A stretch of DNA of 64,000 bases from Streptomyces wedmorensis (GCF_000716445.1 NZ_JNWK01000015.1:1-64000); one strand, 5' to 3'; positions 37,323 to 52,069 are shown, counted from the stretch's first letter. Notes: generated by a model not told the origin, from the letters alone. A program made the numbers and translations.

Positions 37323-37595
37323 TTACTGCGCCGGACCCTCGATGGCCTCGGACGTCAGCAGACCCGCGTTGATCTCCCGCAGGGCGATCGAGAGCGGCTT
37401 CTCGTGGACGTGGGTGTCGACGAGCGGACCCACGTACTCCAGCAGGCCCTCGCCGAGCTGGGAGTAGTACGCGTTGATCTGACGCGCGCGCTTGGCCGCG
37501 TAGATCACGAGGCTGTACTTCGAGTCCGTGGCCTCGAGCAGCTCGTCGATCGGCGGGTTGATGATGCCCTCGGGCGCAGTCATGGAAGAGGACAC
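37323..37595 (-). CDS. rpoZ: RNA polymerase omega subunit
   Basis: A 90-residue subunit that helps fold and assemble the beta-prime subunit. [20 protein letters not shown] at residues 8-27, then [14 protein letters not shown], form the conserved MOR region; the C-terminus is [16 protein letters not shown]. Omega mutants of Streptomyces are affected in development and antibiotic production. It follows gmk by 62 bases, the classical gmk-rpoZ pair, and is closed by a strong hairpin. Confidence 0.97.
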   Translation of the reverse strand: MSSSMTAPEGIINPPIDELLEATDSKYSLVIYAAKRARQINAYYSQLGEGLLEYVGPLVDTHVHEKPLSIALREINAGLLTSEAIEGPAQ

Positions 37596-37657
37596 GCTCT
37601 ACCTTCCGAAGATGGAGAAAAAATCAGACATGCTGTGGCGTTCGGGGACCTCTGGCG

Positions 37658-38245
37658 TCAGCCGTTGTGGTCCTGGTCCCCAGATGACAGCTGCATCAAC
37701 GTTAGCAGCTCACGTGCGACGTCCTCGACGGAGGTGTTGACGAGCGTGGTGTCGAACTCCGACTCGGCGGCCAGTTCGACCTTCGCGGCCTGCAGCCGGC
37801 GCTCGATGACCTCGGGCGACTCGGTGCCCCGGCCGGTGAGCCGGCGGACCAGCTCCTCCCAGCTCGGCGGGGCCAGGAAGACCAGCTGGGACTCCGGCAT
37901 GGAGTCCTTGACCTGGCGGGCGCCCTGGAGGTCGATCTCCAGGAGGACGGGCTCCCCGGAGTCCAGGCGCTCGAGGACCGCGCCGCGCGGGGTGCCGTAG
38001 CGGTTGCCCGCGAACTCGGCCCATTCGAGGAGCTCACCATTGGCGATCAGCTTGTCGAACTCGTCGTCCGCCACGAAGAAGTAGTGGACGCCGTGCTTCT
38101 CGCCGGGGCGGGGCTTCCGTGTCGTCGCCGACACCGAGAGCCAGACCTCGGGGTGGACCTTGCGCATATGAGCGACGACCGTGCTCTTGCCGACCCCTGA
38201 GGGGCCGGAGAGCACGGTCAGCCGCGGACGTACCTCTGCTGCCAT
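37658..38245 (-). CDS. gmk: Guanylate kinase
   Basis: Phosphorylates GMP to GDP with ATP. The 195-residue protein has the P-loop [16 protein letters not shown] (residues 11-26), the GMP-binding segment [22 protein letters not shown] and the lid region [15 protein letters not shown]. The ATG at 38245 gives a slightly Met-Ala-Ala-Glu-extended N-terminus normal in actinomycetes. It is preceded by sIHF (49-base gap) and followed by rpoZ. Confidence 0.97.
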   Translation of the reverse strand: MAAEVRPRLTVLSGPSGVGKSTVVAHMRKVHPEVWLSVSATTRKPRPGEKHGVHYFFVADDEFDKLIANGELLEWAEFAGNRYGTPRGAVLERLDSGEPVLLEIDLQGARQVKDSMPESQLVFLAPPSWEELVRRLTGRGTESPEVIERRLQAAKVELAAESEFDTTLVNTSVEDVARELLTLMQLSSGDQDHNG

Positions 38246-38294
38246 GCAGCGATTATTCCAGCTTTACCGGTGTGCCCGGGACGCGCGTCCCGGA

Positions 38295-38618
38295 TCAGGC
38301 GCCGGTGCTGCCGAACTCCCGCTCCAGGGAGGCGATCTGGTTGGAGCCGAGACCACGGACGCGGCGGCTCTCGGAGATCCCGAGGCGCTCCATGATCTGC
38401 TTGGCGCGGACCTTGCCCACGCCCGGCAGGGACTCGAGGAGCGCGGAGACCTTCATCTTGCCGATGACGTCGTTCTCCTGGCCGGTCTTGATGACCTCGT
38501 GGAGGGAGGCGCCGGAGTGCTTGAGTCGATTCTTGATCTCGGCCCGCTCCCGGCGAGCCGCGGCGGCCTTCTCGAGCGCGGCTGCGCGCTGTTCAGGGGT
38601 AAGGGGCGGAAGAGCCAC
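38295..38618 (-). CDS. sihF: Integration host factor-like nucleoid protein sIHF
   Basis: A 107-residue actinobacterial nucleoid-associated protein, unrelated in fold to the HU-type IHF, needed in Streptomyces for normal nucleoid compaction, sporulation and antibiotic production. The helix-two-turn-helix core ESLPGVGKVRAKQIMERLGI and RVRGLGSNQIASLEREF are the DNA-contacting parts; the N-terminal helix ERAAALEKAAAARRERAEI is long and charged. GTG 38618 follows GAGGTG and gives exactly the length known for the S. coelicolor protein. It heads the sihF-gmk-rpoZ group. Confidence 0.95.
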   Translation of the reverse strand: MALPPLTPEQRAAALEKAAAARRERAEIKNRLKHSGASLHEVIKTGQENDVIGKMKVSALLESLPGVGKVRAKQIMERLGISESRRVRGLGSNQIASLEREFGSTGA

Positions 38619-38769
38619 GCCTACGTCACCTCGGATGTCGATCTGTCGGATACGGACCGGTGAGGACCAGCGCCCCACACCAGTGGAGCAACGCCCAACG
38701 GAGTAATCGCTGAACGCCTGCTCTGCCCCGGAGACTAGCGTCCGAGGCCGCTCCCGTCAGCGAGAACAG

Positions 38770-38811
38770 CGGAAAAGTCCTGGTCAGCATCGACCGACCA
38801 GGACTTTTCCG
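38770..38811. terminator. Strong terminator after pyrF
   Basis: Perfect 16-bp stem (CGGAAAAGTCCTGGTC and its complement) with a 10-base loop. The AAAA/TTTT runs inside the arms are rare here and would help release in both directions. It lies within the 350-base stretch without genes between sihF and pyrF, and would isolate sihF from pyrimidine transcription. Confidence 0.85.
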
Positions 38812-38850
38812 GCAAAACGACCCGGTTTTGAGCCAAGTTTTCGTCAAGTA

Positions 38851-38882
38851 GTGGGACGGCCCGGCGAGACGGGTCGTCCCAC
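38851..38882. terminator. Second hairpin after pyrF
   Basis: A 13-bp stem with one G-U pair (GTGGGACGGCCCG with CGGGTCGTCCCAC) and a 6-base loop, about 90 bases beyond the pyrF stop and ahead of the stronger hairpin. The rest of the 38619-38969 gap shows only the region where the sihF promoter must lie. Confidence 0.6.
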
Positions 38883-38969
38883 CGGGCCGAAACGGCTCCC
38901 ACCTGCGGCTTGACCGGAGACCCCGAAGAGGATCACCCGGAAGCCCGTGCGGGATCGTCCGCGGACCCG

Positions 38970-39802
38970 CTAGGCGCCGACCGCCGCGCGGACCTCGTCC
39001 GCGTACCGGTGAGCCGAGTCCCGCAGAGCGGCCGCGTCCGGACCGTGCTTCAGGACCCCGCGGCTGACGTTCGGGACGACGTTGCGCACCGCCGCGCCGA
39101 AGACGGCGGGGAGGTCGGCCGCGGTCGCGCCCTGGGCACCGATGCCGGGGGCGAGCAGCGGCCCGTTGATGTCCAGGTCGAACGAGGACAGGTCGCCCAG
39201 GGTGGCGCCGACGACCGCGCCGAAGGAGCCCATGGGGGTCTCCCCCGCGTTCTCCGCCGCCAGGTGGGCCAGCATGGTCGCGCCGATGGTCCGGCCGTCC
39301 TCGCGGACCGCCCGCTGGACCTCGGCGCCCTCCGGGTTGGAGGTGAGGGCCAGCACGAAGAGCCCTGCGCCGGACTCGCGGGCCAGCTCGACGGCCGGCG
39401 CGAGGGAGCCGTAGCCGAGGTACGGGGAGACCGTGAGGGCGTCGGAGAAGAGCGGGGAGTCCTTGCGCAGGAAGGTCTCGGCGTACGCGGCCATGGTGGA
39501 GCCGATGTCACCGCGCTTGGCGTCCATCACGACCAGGCCGCCCGCGGCGCGCAGATCGGCGACGGCGCGCTCCAGGACGGCGATGCCGCGCGAGCCGAAG
39601 CGCTCGAAGAAGGCGGACTGCGGCTTGAAGACGGCCACGGTCTCGGCGAGCGCCTCGACCACGGTGAAGGTGAAGCGCTCGAGACCGGCGATGTCGTCGG
39701 TCAGGCCCCAGGAGTCGAGCAGGGCGGCGTGCGGGTCGATGCCGACGCAGAGCGGGCCGCGCTCGTCCATGGCGGAGCGCAGGCGGGTGCCGAAGGAGAG
39801 AG

Positions 39803-39806
<4 letters not shown>
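38970..39806 (-). CDS. pyrF: Orotidine 5'-phosphate decarboxylase
   Basis: Last step of UMP synthesis. The 278-residue protein belongs to the longer subfamily common in actinomycetes: CVGIDPHAALLDSWGL near the N-terminus, VVMDAKRGDIGSTMAAYAET with the catalytic Asp-Lys-Asp, and LAPGIGAQGATAADL near the phosphate site. GTG 39806 overlaps the pyrD stop (GTGA). It is the end of the pyrimidine operon, followed by two hairpins. Confidence 0.96.
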
Positions 39807-40912
<1,106 letters not shown>

Positions 40913-40938
40913 GCGGGGAGTCCAGGTGTGCTCATGAA

Positions 40939-40972
40939 GAGGGGGACACCGCGGTGTTCCGGTGTCCCCCTC
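40939..40972 (-). terminator. Hairpin between carB and pyrD
   Basis: Perfect 13-bp stem (GAGGGGGACACCG and its complement) with an 8-base loop, 14 bases beyond the carB stop and 26 bases before the pyrD start. Inside an otherwise overlapping operon it could act as a partial terminator, processing site or mRNA stabiliser. Confidence 0.6.
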
Positions 40973-40986
40973 ATTCGTACGGGCTG

Positions 40987-44287
<3,301 letters not shown>

Positions 44288-44295
<8 letters not shown>

Positions 44296-45436
44296 GCTCG
44301 GCCTCCATCAGGGATACGAAGCGGTCGAAGAGGTACGCGGCGTCGTGCGGGCCCGCGGCCGCCTCGGGGTGGTACTGGACGGAGAAGGCCGGCTGGTCGA
44401 GCAGCTGGAGGCCTTCCACCACGTCGTCGTTCAGGCAGACGTGGGAGACCTCGGCGCGCCCGAAGGGGGTGTCGGAGATCTTGTCGAGGGGCGCGTCGAC
44501 GGCGAAGCCGTGGTTGTGCGCGGTGACCTCGACCTTGCCGGTGGTGCGGTCCTGGACCGGCTGGTTGATGCCGCGGTGGCCGTACTTCAGCTTGTACGTG
44601 CCGAAGCCGAGGGCGCGGCCGAGGATCTGGTTGCCGAAGCAGATGCCGAAGAGCGGCGTCTTGCGCTCCAGGACGGCGCGCATGACGGCGACGGGGCCGT
44701 CGGCGGTGGCCGGGTCGCCCGGGCCGTTGGAGAAGAACACGCCGTCGGGGTTGACGGCGTAGATGTCCTCGGCGGTGGCGGTGGCGGGCAGCACGTGGAC
44801 CTCGATGCCGCGCTCGGCCATCCGGTGCGGGGTCATGCCCTTGATGCCGAGGTCGACGGCGGCGACGGTGAACTTCTTCGTGCCGATCGCGGGGACGACG
44901 TAGGTCTCCTTGGTGGCGACCTCGGCGGAGAGGTTCGCGCCCTTCATCTGGGGCTGCTCCTGCACCTTGGCGAGGAGGGCCTCGTCGCGGACGCCGGTCC
45001 AGGCGTCGCCGGAGAAGATGCCGACGCGCATGGCGCCGCGCTCGCGCAGGTGGCGGGTGAGGGCGCGGGTGTCGATGCCGGAGATGCCGACGACGCCCTG
45101 GCGCTCCAGCTCCTCGTCCAGGGAGCGCTGGGCGCGCCAGTTGGAGGAGACGCGGGCGGGGTCGCGGACGACGTAGCCGGAGACCCAGATGCGGCCGGAC
45201 TCGGGGTCCTCGTCGTTGACGCCGGTGTTGCCGACGTGAGGGGCGGTCATGACCACGACCTGGCGGTGGTACGACGGGTCGGTGAGGGTCTCCTGGTAGC
45301 CGGTCATGCCGGTGGAGAACACGGCCTCGCCGAAGGTCTCCCCCACGGCCCCGTAGGCGCGGCCGCGGAAGATGCGGCCGTCCTCCAGGACGAGTACGGC
45401 GGGAGTCTTGGCGGCTCCCCTGGTGGAGGTCGTCAT
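44288..45436 (-). CDS. carA: Carbamoyl-phosphate synthase small subunit
   Basis: The glutaminase subunit that delivers ammonia to CarB. The 382-residue protein has an N-terminal CarA-specific domain ([19 protein letters not shown]) and a class I amidotransferase domain from about residue 185, with the nucleophile in [15 protein letters not shown] and the His-x-Glu in [14 protein letters not shown] 45436 overlaps the stop of the PH-like gene (ATGA), and carB overlaps its 3' end by 8 bases. Confidence 0.98.
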
Positions 45437-46005
45437 CGTGCGATGCCTTCCGTCGTGTTGATCATGGAATTGATGGCTTCGACCCAGGCGGTGTGCTCGG
45501 CCGCCCGGTCGGAGCGGAAGCCGGAGTCGAGCAGCTTCTCGCCGTGGGCCCAGGTGACGATCAGCAGGCCGCCCTCGGCGAGGACCTTGCCCGCGATGCC
45601 CTTGTCGAGGCGGGCCTCGCGCAGGGCGTCGGCCGGGACGAAGAAGTCGTTCGCCCCGGGGCGTACGACCTCGATCCCGGCGTCGGTGAGGGTGAGCTCG
45701 ACCCGGCTGCGGGTGCCGAGGCCGTGGGCGACGATCCGGTCGAGCCACTGCCCGGCGGTCGTGGACCCGTGGTAGCGCCCGCTGAGAGTCAGTGTCGCCG
45801 CACCGGGCTCCTGCGGCGCGGTGGGCAGCTCGGGCAGGTCCGACTGGAGGCTGCCGCGCCATTTCCACCCCTGGCGCATCAGCCAGTAGACGAAGACGAC
45901 GAAGAGCAGCAGTCCGGCGACCCAGCCGATCCTGCCGGCCCAGTCGGTCACCTCCGCCGACTTCTGATCGGCTGCCTGTGCGGCGATTGTGATGAGTGGT
46001 GTCAC
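45433..46005 (-). CDS. Membrane-anchored PH-like protein within the pyr operon
   Basis: A 190-residue protein with one hydrophobic helix (about residues 27-46; [19 protein letters not shown]) after a short N-terminal tail, then a soluble beta-rich domain (about 70-180) of the PH-like type, with [20 protein letters not shown] and [20 protein letters not shown]. It is not a known pyrimidine enzyme. It overlaps pyrC upstream (GTGA) and carA downstream (ATGA), so it is translated with them. The role is unknown; anchoring or sensing at the membrane are guesses. Confidence 0.85.
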   Translation of the reverse strand: MTPLITIAAQAADQKSAEVTDWAGRIGWVAGLLLFVVFVYWLMRQGWKWRGSLQSDLPELPTAPQEPGAATLTLSGRYHGSTTAGQWLDRIVAHGLGTRSRVELTLTDAGIEVVRPGANDFFVPADALREARLDKGIAGKVLAEGGLLIVTWAHGEKLLDSGFRSDRAAEHTAWVEAINSMINTTEGIAR

Positions 46006-47288
46006 GCCAGCTTCCCGTCCACGACCGTTGCCCGGCCCCGCAGGAAGGTGTGGGTGACGCGTCCCGGCAGCTCACGACCCTCGTAGGGGGTGTTGCGGCT
46101 GCGGGAGGCGAAGTCCGCGGGGTCCACGACACCACGGTAAGCCGGATCGACCAGCGTCAGGTTCGCGGGCTCACCAGCCGAGACGGGGCGTCCGTGGCCG
46201 CTCGCCCGTCCGATGCGCGCGGGGGCGAAGGACATCCGGTCGGCGACGCCGGCCCAGTCGAGGAGGCCGGTCTCGACCATCGTCTGCTGGACGACGGAGA
46301 GCGCGGTCTCCAGGCCGACCATGCCCATGGCGGCGGCGGCCCACTCGCAGTCCTTGTCCTCGTGCGGGTGCGGGGCGTGGTCGGTGGCGACGATGTCGAT
46401 CGTGCCGTCGGCCAGCGCCTCGCGCAGGGCGAGGACGTCCTTCTCGGTGCGCAGCGGCGGGTTGACCTTGTAGACCGGGTTGTACGAGCGGACCAGCTCG
46501 TCCGTGAGGAGGAGGTGGTGCGGGGTGACCTCGGCGGTGACGTCGATGCCGCGGGACTTGGCCCAGCGGACGATCTCGACGGAGCCGGCGGTGGAGAGGT
46601 GGCAGATGTGGACGCGGGAGCCGACGTGCTCGGCGAGGAGGACGTCGCGGGCGATGATCGACTCCTCGGCGACGGCCGGCCAGCCGCCGAGACCGAGTTC
46701 GGCGGAGACGACGCCCTCGTTCATCTGGGCGCCCTCGGTGAGGCGGGGCTCCTGGGCGTGCTGGGCGACGACGCCGTCGAAGGCCTTCACGTACTCCAGG
46801 GCGCGGCGCATGATCACGGCGTCGTCGACGCACTTGCCGTCGTCGGAGAAGACGGTGACGCCGGCGGCGGAGTCGTGCATGGCGCCGAGCTCGGCGAGCT
46901 TCTTGCCCTCCAGGCCGACGGTGACGGCGCCGATGGGCTGCACGTCGCAGTAGCCGGACTCCTTGCCGAGGCGGTAGACCTGCTCGACGACGCCTGCGGT
47001 GTCGGCGACCGGGTGGGTGTTGGCCATGGCGAAGACGGCGGTGTAGCCGCCGGAGGCGGCGGCGCGGGTGCCGGTGAGGACGGTCTCGGAGTCCTCGCGG
47101 CCGGGCTCGCGCAGGTGGGTGTGGAGGTCGACCAGGCCGGGCAGGAGGATGCGGCCCTCGGCGTCGACGACGGTGGCGCCCTCGGCGGAGAGCCCGGTAC
47201 CGACCTCGGCGATGGTCTCGCCGTCGATCAGGACGTCCTGGACGTCGCCGCCGAGGACCTTCGCACCGCGGATAAGGATCTTGCTCAT
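46002..47288 (-). CDS. pyrC: Dihydroorotase, class I
   Basis: Cyclises carbamoyl-aspartate to dihydroorotate. The 428-residue metallo-amidohydrolase shows the zinc motif [20 protein letters not shown] at about 58-77 and later zinc ligands in AQHAQEPRL and [11 protein letters not shown], with the catalytic Asp in [17 protein letters not shown]. The ATG at 47288 gives the family N-terminus. It follows pyrB with a 2-base gap and overlaps the PH-like gene by 4 bases. Confidence 0.97.
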   Translation of the reverse strand: MSKILIRGAKVLGGDVQDVLIDGETIAEVGTGLSAEGATVVDAEGRILLPGLVDLHTHLREPGREDSETVLTGTRAAASGGYTAVFAMANTHPVADTAGVVEQVYRLGKESGYCDVQPIGAVTVGLEGKKLAELGAMHDSAAGVTVFSDDGKCVDDAVIMRRALEYVKAFDGVVAQHAQEPRLTEGAQMNEGVVSAELGLGGWPAVAEESIIARDVLLAEHVGSRVHICHLSTAGSVEIVRWAKSRGIDVTAEVTPHHLLLTDELVRSYNPVYKVNPPLRTEKDVLALREALADGTIDIVATDHAPHPHEDKDCEWAAAAMGMVGLETALSVVQQTMVETGLLDWAGVADRMSFAPARIGRASGHGRPVSAGEPANLTLVDPAYRGVVDPADFASRSRNTPYEGRELPGRVTHTFLRGRATVVDGKLA

Positions 47289-47290
47289 GG

Positions 47291-48280
47291 TTACTTGTTC
47301 TCCTCGGTGCGGGTGGTGCCGGTGGCGGGGGTGGCGGACTCGTTGCCGCCGAGCAGCAGGTAGAGGACGGCCATCCGGACGGAGACGCCGTTGGCGACCT
47401 GCTCGACGACCGTGCAGCGGTCGGAGTCGGCGACCTCGGCGGTGATCTCCATGCCGCGGACCATGGGGCCGGGGTGCATGACGATGGCGTGCTCGGGCAT
47501 CTTCGCCATCCGGTCGCCGTCCAGCCCGTACCGGCGCGAGTACTCGCGCTCAGTGGGGAAGAAGGCGGCGTTCATCCGCTCGCGCTGCACACGCAGCATC
47601 ATCACCGCGTCGGACTTCGGCAGCACCCTGTCGAGGTCGTACGAGATCTCGCAGGGCCAGGTCTCGACGCCGACGGGGACCAGGGTGGGCGGGGCCACCA
47701 GGGTGACCTCGGCGCCGAGGGTGTGCAGCAGGTCGACGTTGGAGCGGGCGACGCGGCTGTGCAGGACGTCGCCGACGATCGTGATGCGCCGGCCGGCCAG
47801 GTCCTTGCCGAGGCCCTCGTCGCGGCCGACCAGGCGGCGGCGCATGGTGAAGGCGTCCAGGAGGGCCTGGGTGGGGTGCTGGTGGGTGCCGTCGCCGGCG
47901 TTGACGACGGGGGCGTCGATCCAGCCGGAGGTGGCGAGGCGGTACGGGGCGCCGGAGGCGCCGTGCCGGATGACGACCGCGTCGACGCCCATGGCCTCCA
48001 GGGTCTGCGCGGTGTCCTTGAGGGACTCGCCCTTGGAGACGCTGGAGCCCTTGGCCGCGAAGTTGATCACGTCGGCGGAGAGGCGCTTCTCGGCGGCCTC
48101 GAAGGAGATCCGGGTGCGGGTGGAGTCCTCGAAGAACAGGTTGCAGATGGTCCGGCCGCGCAGGGTCGGCAGCTTCTTGATGGGCCGGTCGGCCACCCGG
48201 GCCATCTCCTCGGCCGTGTCGAGGATCTGGACGGCGTCGTCGCGGGTGAGGTCGGCGGCCGAGATGAGGTGACGCATCAT
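47291..48280 (-). CDS. pyrB: Aspartate carbamoyltransferase catalytic subunit
   Basis: Joins carbamoyl phosphate and aspartate. The 329-residue protein shows the phosphate motif [26 protein letters not shown], and [14 protein letters not shown]. The regulatory subunit PyrI is absent, as usual in Gram-positive lineages. The first of two adjacent ATG codons (48280) is used by homologues; GGAGAG precedes it. It lies 84 bases after pyrR. Confidence 0.97.
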   Translation of the reverse strand: MMRHLISAADLTRDDAVQILDTAEEMARVADRPIKKLPTLRGRTICNLFFEDSTRTRISFEAAEKRLSADVINFAAKGSSVSKGESLKDTAQTLEAMGVDAVVIRHGASGAPYRLATSGWIDAPVVNAGDGTHQHPTQALLDAFTMRRRLVGRDEGLGKDLAGRRITIVGDVLHSRVARSNVDLLHTLGAEVTLVAPPTLVPVGVETWPCEISYDLDRVLPKSDAVMMLRVQRERMNAAFFPTEREYSRRYGLDGDRMAKMPEHAIVMHPGPMVRGMEITAEVADSDRCTVVEQVANGVSVRMAVLYLLLGGNESATPATGTTRTEENK

Positions 48281-48364
48281 CGGGGTGTCTCTCCGTGGTG
48301 GGGAGGTGTGAGGACATGCGGGAGCGCAGGGGTGTGCCCCGGCCCCGCGGGGAAGCCGGTCCGG

Positions 48365-48981
<617 letters not shown>

Positions 48982-49087
48982 GGAATTGCGCCATTCACTT
49001 TACCAGGGGCGGACGGCGGAGCCGCTCGCACCCCGGTCGCCACTTCGGGCGCCGTCCCCCGGGAGGGGGCGGTACGGACCATTCGGC

Positions 49088-49130
49088 TTGACGGGAAAGA
49101 GTAACGCTGCGTAACCTCACAGTGAGTTAC
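49088..49130 (+). promoter_or_regulatory. bldD promoter with two BldD boxes
   Basis: TTGACG (49088-49093) and TAACCT (49112-49117) with an 18-base spacer form a promoter. Over its -10 lie GTAACGCTGCGTAAC (49101-49115), which fits the BldD consensus nTnACnCwGnGTnAn at every fixed position, and directly after it CTCACAGTGAGTTAC (49116-49130) with one mismatch. BldD is known to repress its own promoter. Confidence 0.85.
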
Positions 49131-49176
49131 CAGCCGCGCGGCGCAGCCGCATGTCGTCACAGCGTCCGGGAGCGTT

Positions 49177-49677
49177 ATGTCCAGCGAATACGCAAAGCAG
49201 CTCGGGGCCAAACTCCGCGCCATCCGCACCCAGCAGGGTCTGTCGCTCCACGGGGTGGAAGAGAAGTCCCAGGGCCGCTGGAAGGCCGTCGTGGTCGGCT
49301 CGTACGAGCGTGGTGACCGTGCGGTGACCGTGCAGCGCCTTGCCGAGCTGGCCGATTTCTACGGAGTGCCGGTGCAGGAGCTCCTGCCGGGCACGACCCC
49401 GGGCGGGGCCGCCGAGCCGCCGCCGAAGCTGGTCCTGGACCTGGAGCGCCTGGCGCACGTCCCCCAGGAGAAGGCCGGCCCGCTCCAGCGCTACGCGGCG
49501 ACGATCCAGTCGCAGCGCGGCGACTACAACGGCAAGGTGCTGTCGATCCGCCAGGACGACCTGCGCACGCTCGCCGTCATCTACGACCAGTCCCCCTCGG
49601 TCCTCACCGAGCAGCTGATCAGCTGGGGCGTCCTTGACGCGGACGCGCGCCGCGCGGTCGCCCACGAGGACAACTGA
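49177..49677 (+). CDS. bldD: BldD, c-di-GMP-dependent developmental repressor
   Basis: A 166-residue master regulator that represses sporulation genes during vegetative growth when a c-di-GMP tetramer joins two C-terminal domains. The N-terminal XRE-type helix-turn-helix spans about 10-70 (LRAIRTQQGLSLHGVEEKSQ; ERGDRAVTVQRLAELADFY). The ligand signature RGD-X8-RQDD is present as RGDYNGKVLSIRQDD at 114-128. ATG 49177 matches the known start. It is divergent from pyrR, has two BldD boxes on its promoter and a 19-bp terminator. Confidence 0.98.
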   Translation: MSSEYAKQLGAKLRAIRTQQGLSLHGVEEKSQGRWKAVVVGSYERGDRAVTVQRLAELADFYGVPVQELLPGTTPGGAAEPPPKLVLDLERLAHVPQEKAGPLQRYAATIQSQRGDYNGKVLSIRQDDLRTLAVIYDQSPSVLTEQLISWGVLDADARRAVAHEDN

Positions 49678-49709
49678 CCCCTTACGAGGGCACAGCAGAA
49701 ACGTACCGC

Positions 49710-49750
49710 CACAGGGCCCGTGGACGTCACCGACGTCCACGGGCCCTGTG
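49710..49750 (+). terminator. bldD terminator
   Basis: Perfect 19-bp stem (CACAGGGCCCGTGGACGTC and its complement) with a 3-base loop, 32 bases after the bldD stop. Confidence 0.85.
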
Positions 49751-49836
49751 CCGTACCCCCGAGCTCTCCGCGGGCCGTACGAGAGCCGAGAAGGCCCCCC
49801 ACGGCCCCGTGAGAGAGGGGCCGGTCCCGGGGAAAC

Positions 49837-49878
49837 GCCGAAGGGGCCCGCAGCACGTGCGCTGCGGGCCCCTTCGGC
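49837..49878 (-). terminator. nusB terminator
   Basis: Perfect 18-bp stem (GCCGAAGGGGCCCGCAGC and its complement) with a 6-base loop, 22 bases beyond the nusB stop; it faces the bldD terminator. Confidence 0.85.
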
Positions 49879-49900
49879 TGCCGGTGGCGGCTGCGGGGAC

Positions 49901-50338
49901 TCAGTCCTCCGCGTCGCGGCGCAGACGCGGCTTCAGGTCCTTGAAGCGCGCCAGCAGACCGTTGACGAAGGTCGGCGACTCGTCGGTGGAGAACTCCTTG
50001 GCGAGCTGCACCGCCTCGTCGATCGCGACCGCGTCCGGCGTGCCGTCCTCCCAGATCACCTCGTACGCGCCGAGGCGCACGATGTTCCGGTCGGCGACAG
50101 GCATCCGGTCGAGGTCCCAGTCCACCGCGTAGGTCGCGATGAGCTCGTCGATCCGCGCCACGTGTGCCGCGTACCCCTCGACCAGCTGCATGGTGAAGTC
50201 GCTGACCGGCGGCTGGCGGTCGTCCGACCGCGCGTGCCTGACCTGGTCCGCGAGGACCTCCTGGACGGAGGCGCCACGCTGGTCGGCCTCGAAGAGGATC
50301 TGGAAGGCGCGCTTGCGGGCCTTGCTCCGAGCGGCCAC
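49901..50338 (-). CDS. nusB: Transcription antitermination protein NusB
   Basis: A 145-residue all-helical protein that binds boxA RNA with S10 in rRNA antitermination. ARSKARKRAFQILFEADQRG at the N-terminus carries the arginine-rich RNA contact, and AIDEAVQLAKEFSTDESPTF with FVNGLLARF closes the fold. It begins 2 bases after the efp stop and is the last gene of the operon that includes pepQ-like and efp genes. Confidence 0.97.
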   Translation of the reverse strand: MAARSKARKRAFQILFEADQRGASVQEVLADQVRHARSDDRQPPVSDFTMQLVEGYAAHVARIDELIATYAVDWDLDRMPVADRNIVRLGAYEVIWEDGTPDAVAIDEAVQLAKEFSTDESPTFVNGLLARFKDLKPRLRRDAED

Positions 50339-50340
50339 GG

Positions 50341-50907
50341 TTAGTCGTTCACCCGGCCGAGGTAGTCGCTGGTGCGGGTGTCGACCTTGACCTTCTCACC
50401 GGTGGTGATGAAGAGCGGGACCTGGATCTCGTGGCCGGTCTCCAGCTTGGCGGGCTTGGTGCCACCGGTGGAGCGGTCGCCCTGGACGCCCGGGTCGGTG
50501 TGCTCGATCGTCAGCACGACGGCGGCCGGCAGCTCGACGTAGAGCACCGAACCCTCGTGCTGCGCGACCGAGGCGGTGAAGCCCTCGATGAGGAAGTTGG
50601 CCGTGTCGCCGACCGACTTGCGGTCGACGTGCAGCTGGTCGTAGGTCTCCATGTCCATGAAGACGAAGTAGTCGCCGTCCATGTAGGAGAACTGCATGTC
50701 GCGGCGGTCGATGGTGGCCGTCTCGACCTTCACACCGGCGTTGAACGTCTTGTCGACGACCTTGCCGGACATGACGTTCTTGAGCTTGGTGCGCACGAAG
50801 GCCGGGCCCTTGCCGGGCTTGACGTGCTGGAACTCGACGACGGACCAGAGCTGGCCGCCTTCGAGCTTGAGCACCATGCCGTTCTTGAGGTCGTTCGTGG
50901 AAGCCAC
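50341..50907 (-). CDS. efp: Translation elongation factor P
   Basis: Rescues ribosomes stalled at polyproline. The 188-residue, three-domain protein shows [20 protein letters not shown]; the Lys in PGKGPA is the tip residue that other bacteria modify, and no modification genes are near. [17 protein letters not shown] is the domain II signature. GTG 50907 gives the family start [12 protein letters not shown]. It lies between the M24 peptidase homologue and nusB. Confidence 0.97.
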   Translation of the reverse strand: MASTNDLKNGMVLKLEGGQLWSVVEFQHVKPGKGPAFVRTKLKNVMSGKVVDKTFNAGVKVETATIDRRDMQFSYMDGDYFVFMDMETYDQLHVDRKSVGDTANFLIEGFTASVAQHEGSVLYVELPAAVVLTIEHTDPGVQGDRSTGGTKPAKLETGHEIQVPLFITTGEKVKVDTRTSDYLGRVND

Positions 50908-50956
50908 GGTTGCGGAATCTCCTGGACTGACGTGGGACCTGGGAGGCGTACGCGCC

Positions 50957-52069
50957 TTACAGCGCGAGCAGCTCCTTGGTCGTGATGGTGAGTAGCTCGG
51001 GTCCGCCGTCCGCCTCCTGGCGCACGACGAGCGTGTCATCGATCCGGACCCCGCCCCGGCCCGGGAGGTGGACCCCCGGTTCGACGGTGACCGGCACACA
51101 AGCGTCCAGTTTACCCATGGCGGAGGGTGAGAGCTGCGGGTCCTCGTCGATTTCGAGCCCCACCCCGTGCCCGGTGAGCGGCACGGCGGCCTCCGCGTGG
51201 CCCGCCGCGTCCAGGATCTGCCGGGCCGCGCGGTCCACGTCCCGGTACCCGGCGCCCGGCGCGAGGGACTCCCGTCCGGCGCGCTGAGCGGCGAAGACGA
51301 GCTCGTACAGCTCGATCTGCCAGTCGGCGGGGGTGGTGCCGATGACGAAGGTGCGGCCGATCTCGCACCGGTAGCCGCGGTAGTCGGCGCCGAGGCAGAC
51401 CGAGAGGAAATCTCCCTCCTCGACACGGCGGTCGGTCGGCCGGTGTCCACGGCGCCCGGAGTGCGGGCCGGTCGCCACGGAGGTGGGGAACGCGGCCCCG
51501 TCGGCGCCGTGGTCGACGAGCCGGCGCTCCAGCTCCAGGGCGAGGTGGCGCTCGGTGCGGCCCACGAGGATCGACTCCAGAAGCTCGCCGAGGGCCTGGT
51601 CGGCGATCTCGGCGGCGATCCGGAGGCAGGCGATCTCGTCCTCGTCCTTGACGATCCTGAGCTGCTCGACGGCGCAGGCGAGGTCGGCGAGGTGGAGTCC
51701 GGGCGCGGCGGATCCCATGGCCCGGTGCCGGGCCACCGTCAGGTCGTGCTCCTCGACGGCGAGCGCGTCCGCGCCAGCCCGGCGGGCCAGGTCGACGGCC
51801 GTGACCGCCGGATCGCCTCCTCCTGGGGGCAGGACCTGCTGTCTCAGCAGTTCGTCGAGCCGTCCGTCGGCCGGTTCGACGCCCGGAGCGACGGGACAGA
51901 GCAGTACGTCCGCGTCGGGCTCGGAGCCGACGAGCAGTACGGCGCCCGGCGGCGAACCGCCTGCGAGATAGCGGACGTTGGCGGGGCGGGAGACCAGGGC
52001 CGCCGGGCTGCCCGCGGCCGCGCAGCGGTCGCGCAGCCGCACACGGCGGTCCGCATACACCTCTGACAT
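50957..52069 (-). CDS. M24-family (Xaa-Pro peptidase-like) protein with altered metal ligands
   Basis: A 370-residue protein with a creatinase-like N-terminal domain (about 1-135) and a pita-bread M24 domain. The position next to efp is typical of the gene called pepQ. However, the five metal ligands of active enzymes (Asp, Asp, His, Glu, Glu) read here as Cys225 (SVCLGADY, usually VIDLGA), Glu236 (RCEIGRT, usually SDxTRT), His301 ([10 protein letters not shown]), Glu330 (VTVEPGVHL) and Asp344 (GVRIDDTLV). Activity may be changed or lost. It is 49 bases upstream of efp. Confidence 0.9.
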   Translation of the reverse strand: MSEVYADRRVRLRDRCAAAGSPAALVSRPANVRYLAGGSPPGAVLLVGSEPDADVLLCPVAPGVEPADGRLDELLRQQVLPPGGGDPAVTAVDLARRAGADALAVEEHDLTVARHRAMGSAAPGLHLADLACAVEQLRIVKDEDEIACLRIAAEIADQALGELLESILVGRTERHLALELERRLVDHGADGAAFPTSVATGPHSGRRGHRPTDRRVEEGDFLSVCLGADYRGYRCEIGRTFVIGTTPADWQIELYELVFAAQRAGRESLAPGAGYRDVDRAARQILDAAGHAEAAVPLTGHGVGLEIDEDPQLSPSAMGKLDACVPVTVEPGVHLPGRGGVRIDDTLVVRQEADGGPELLTITTKELLAL

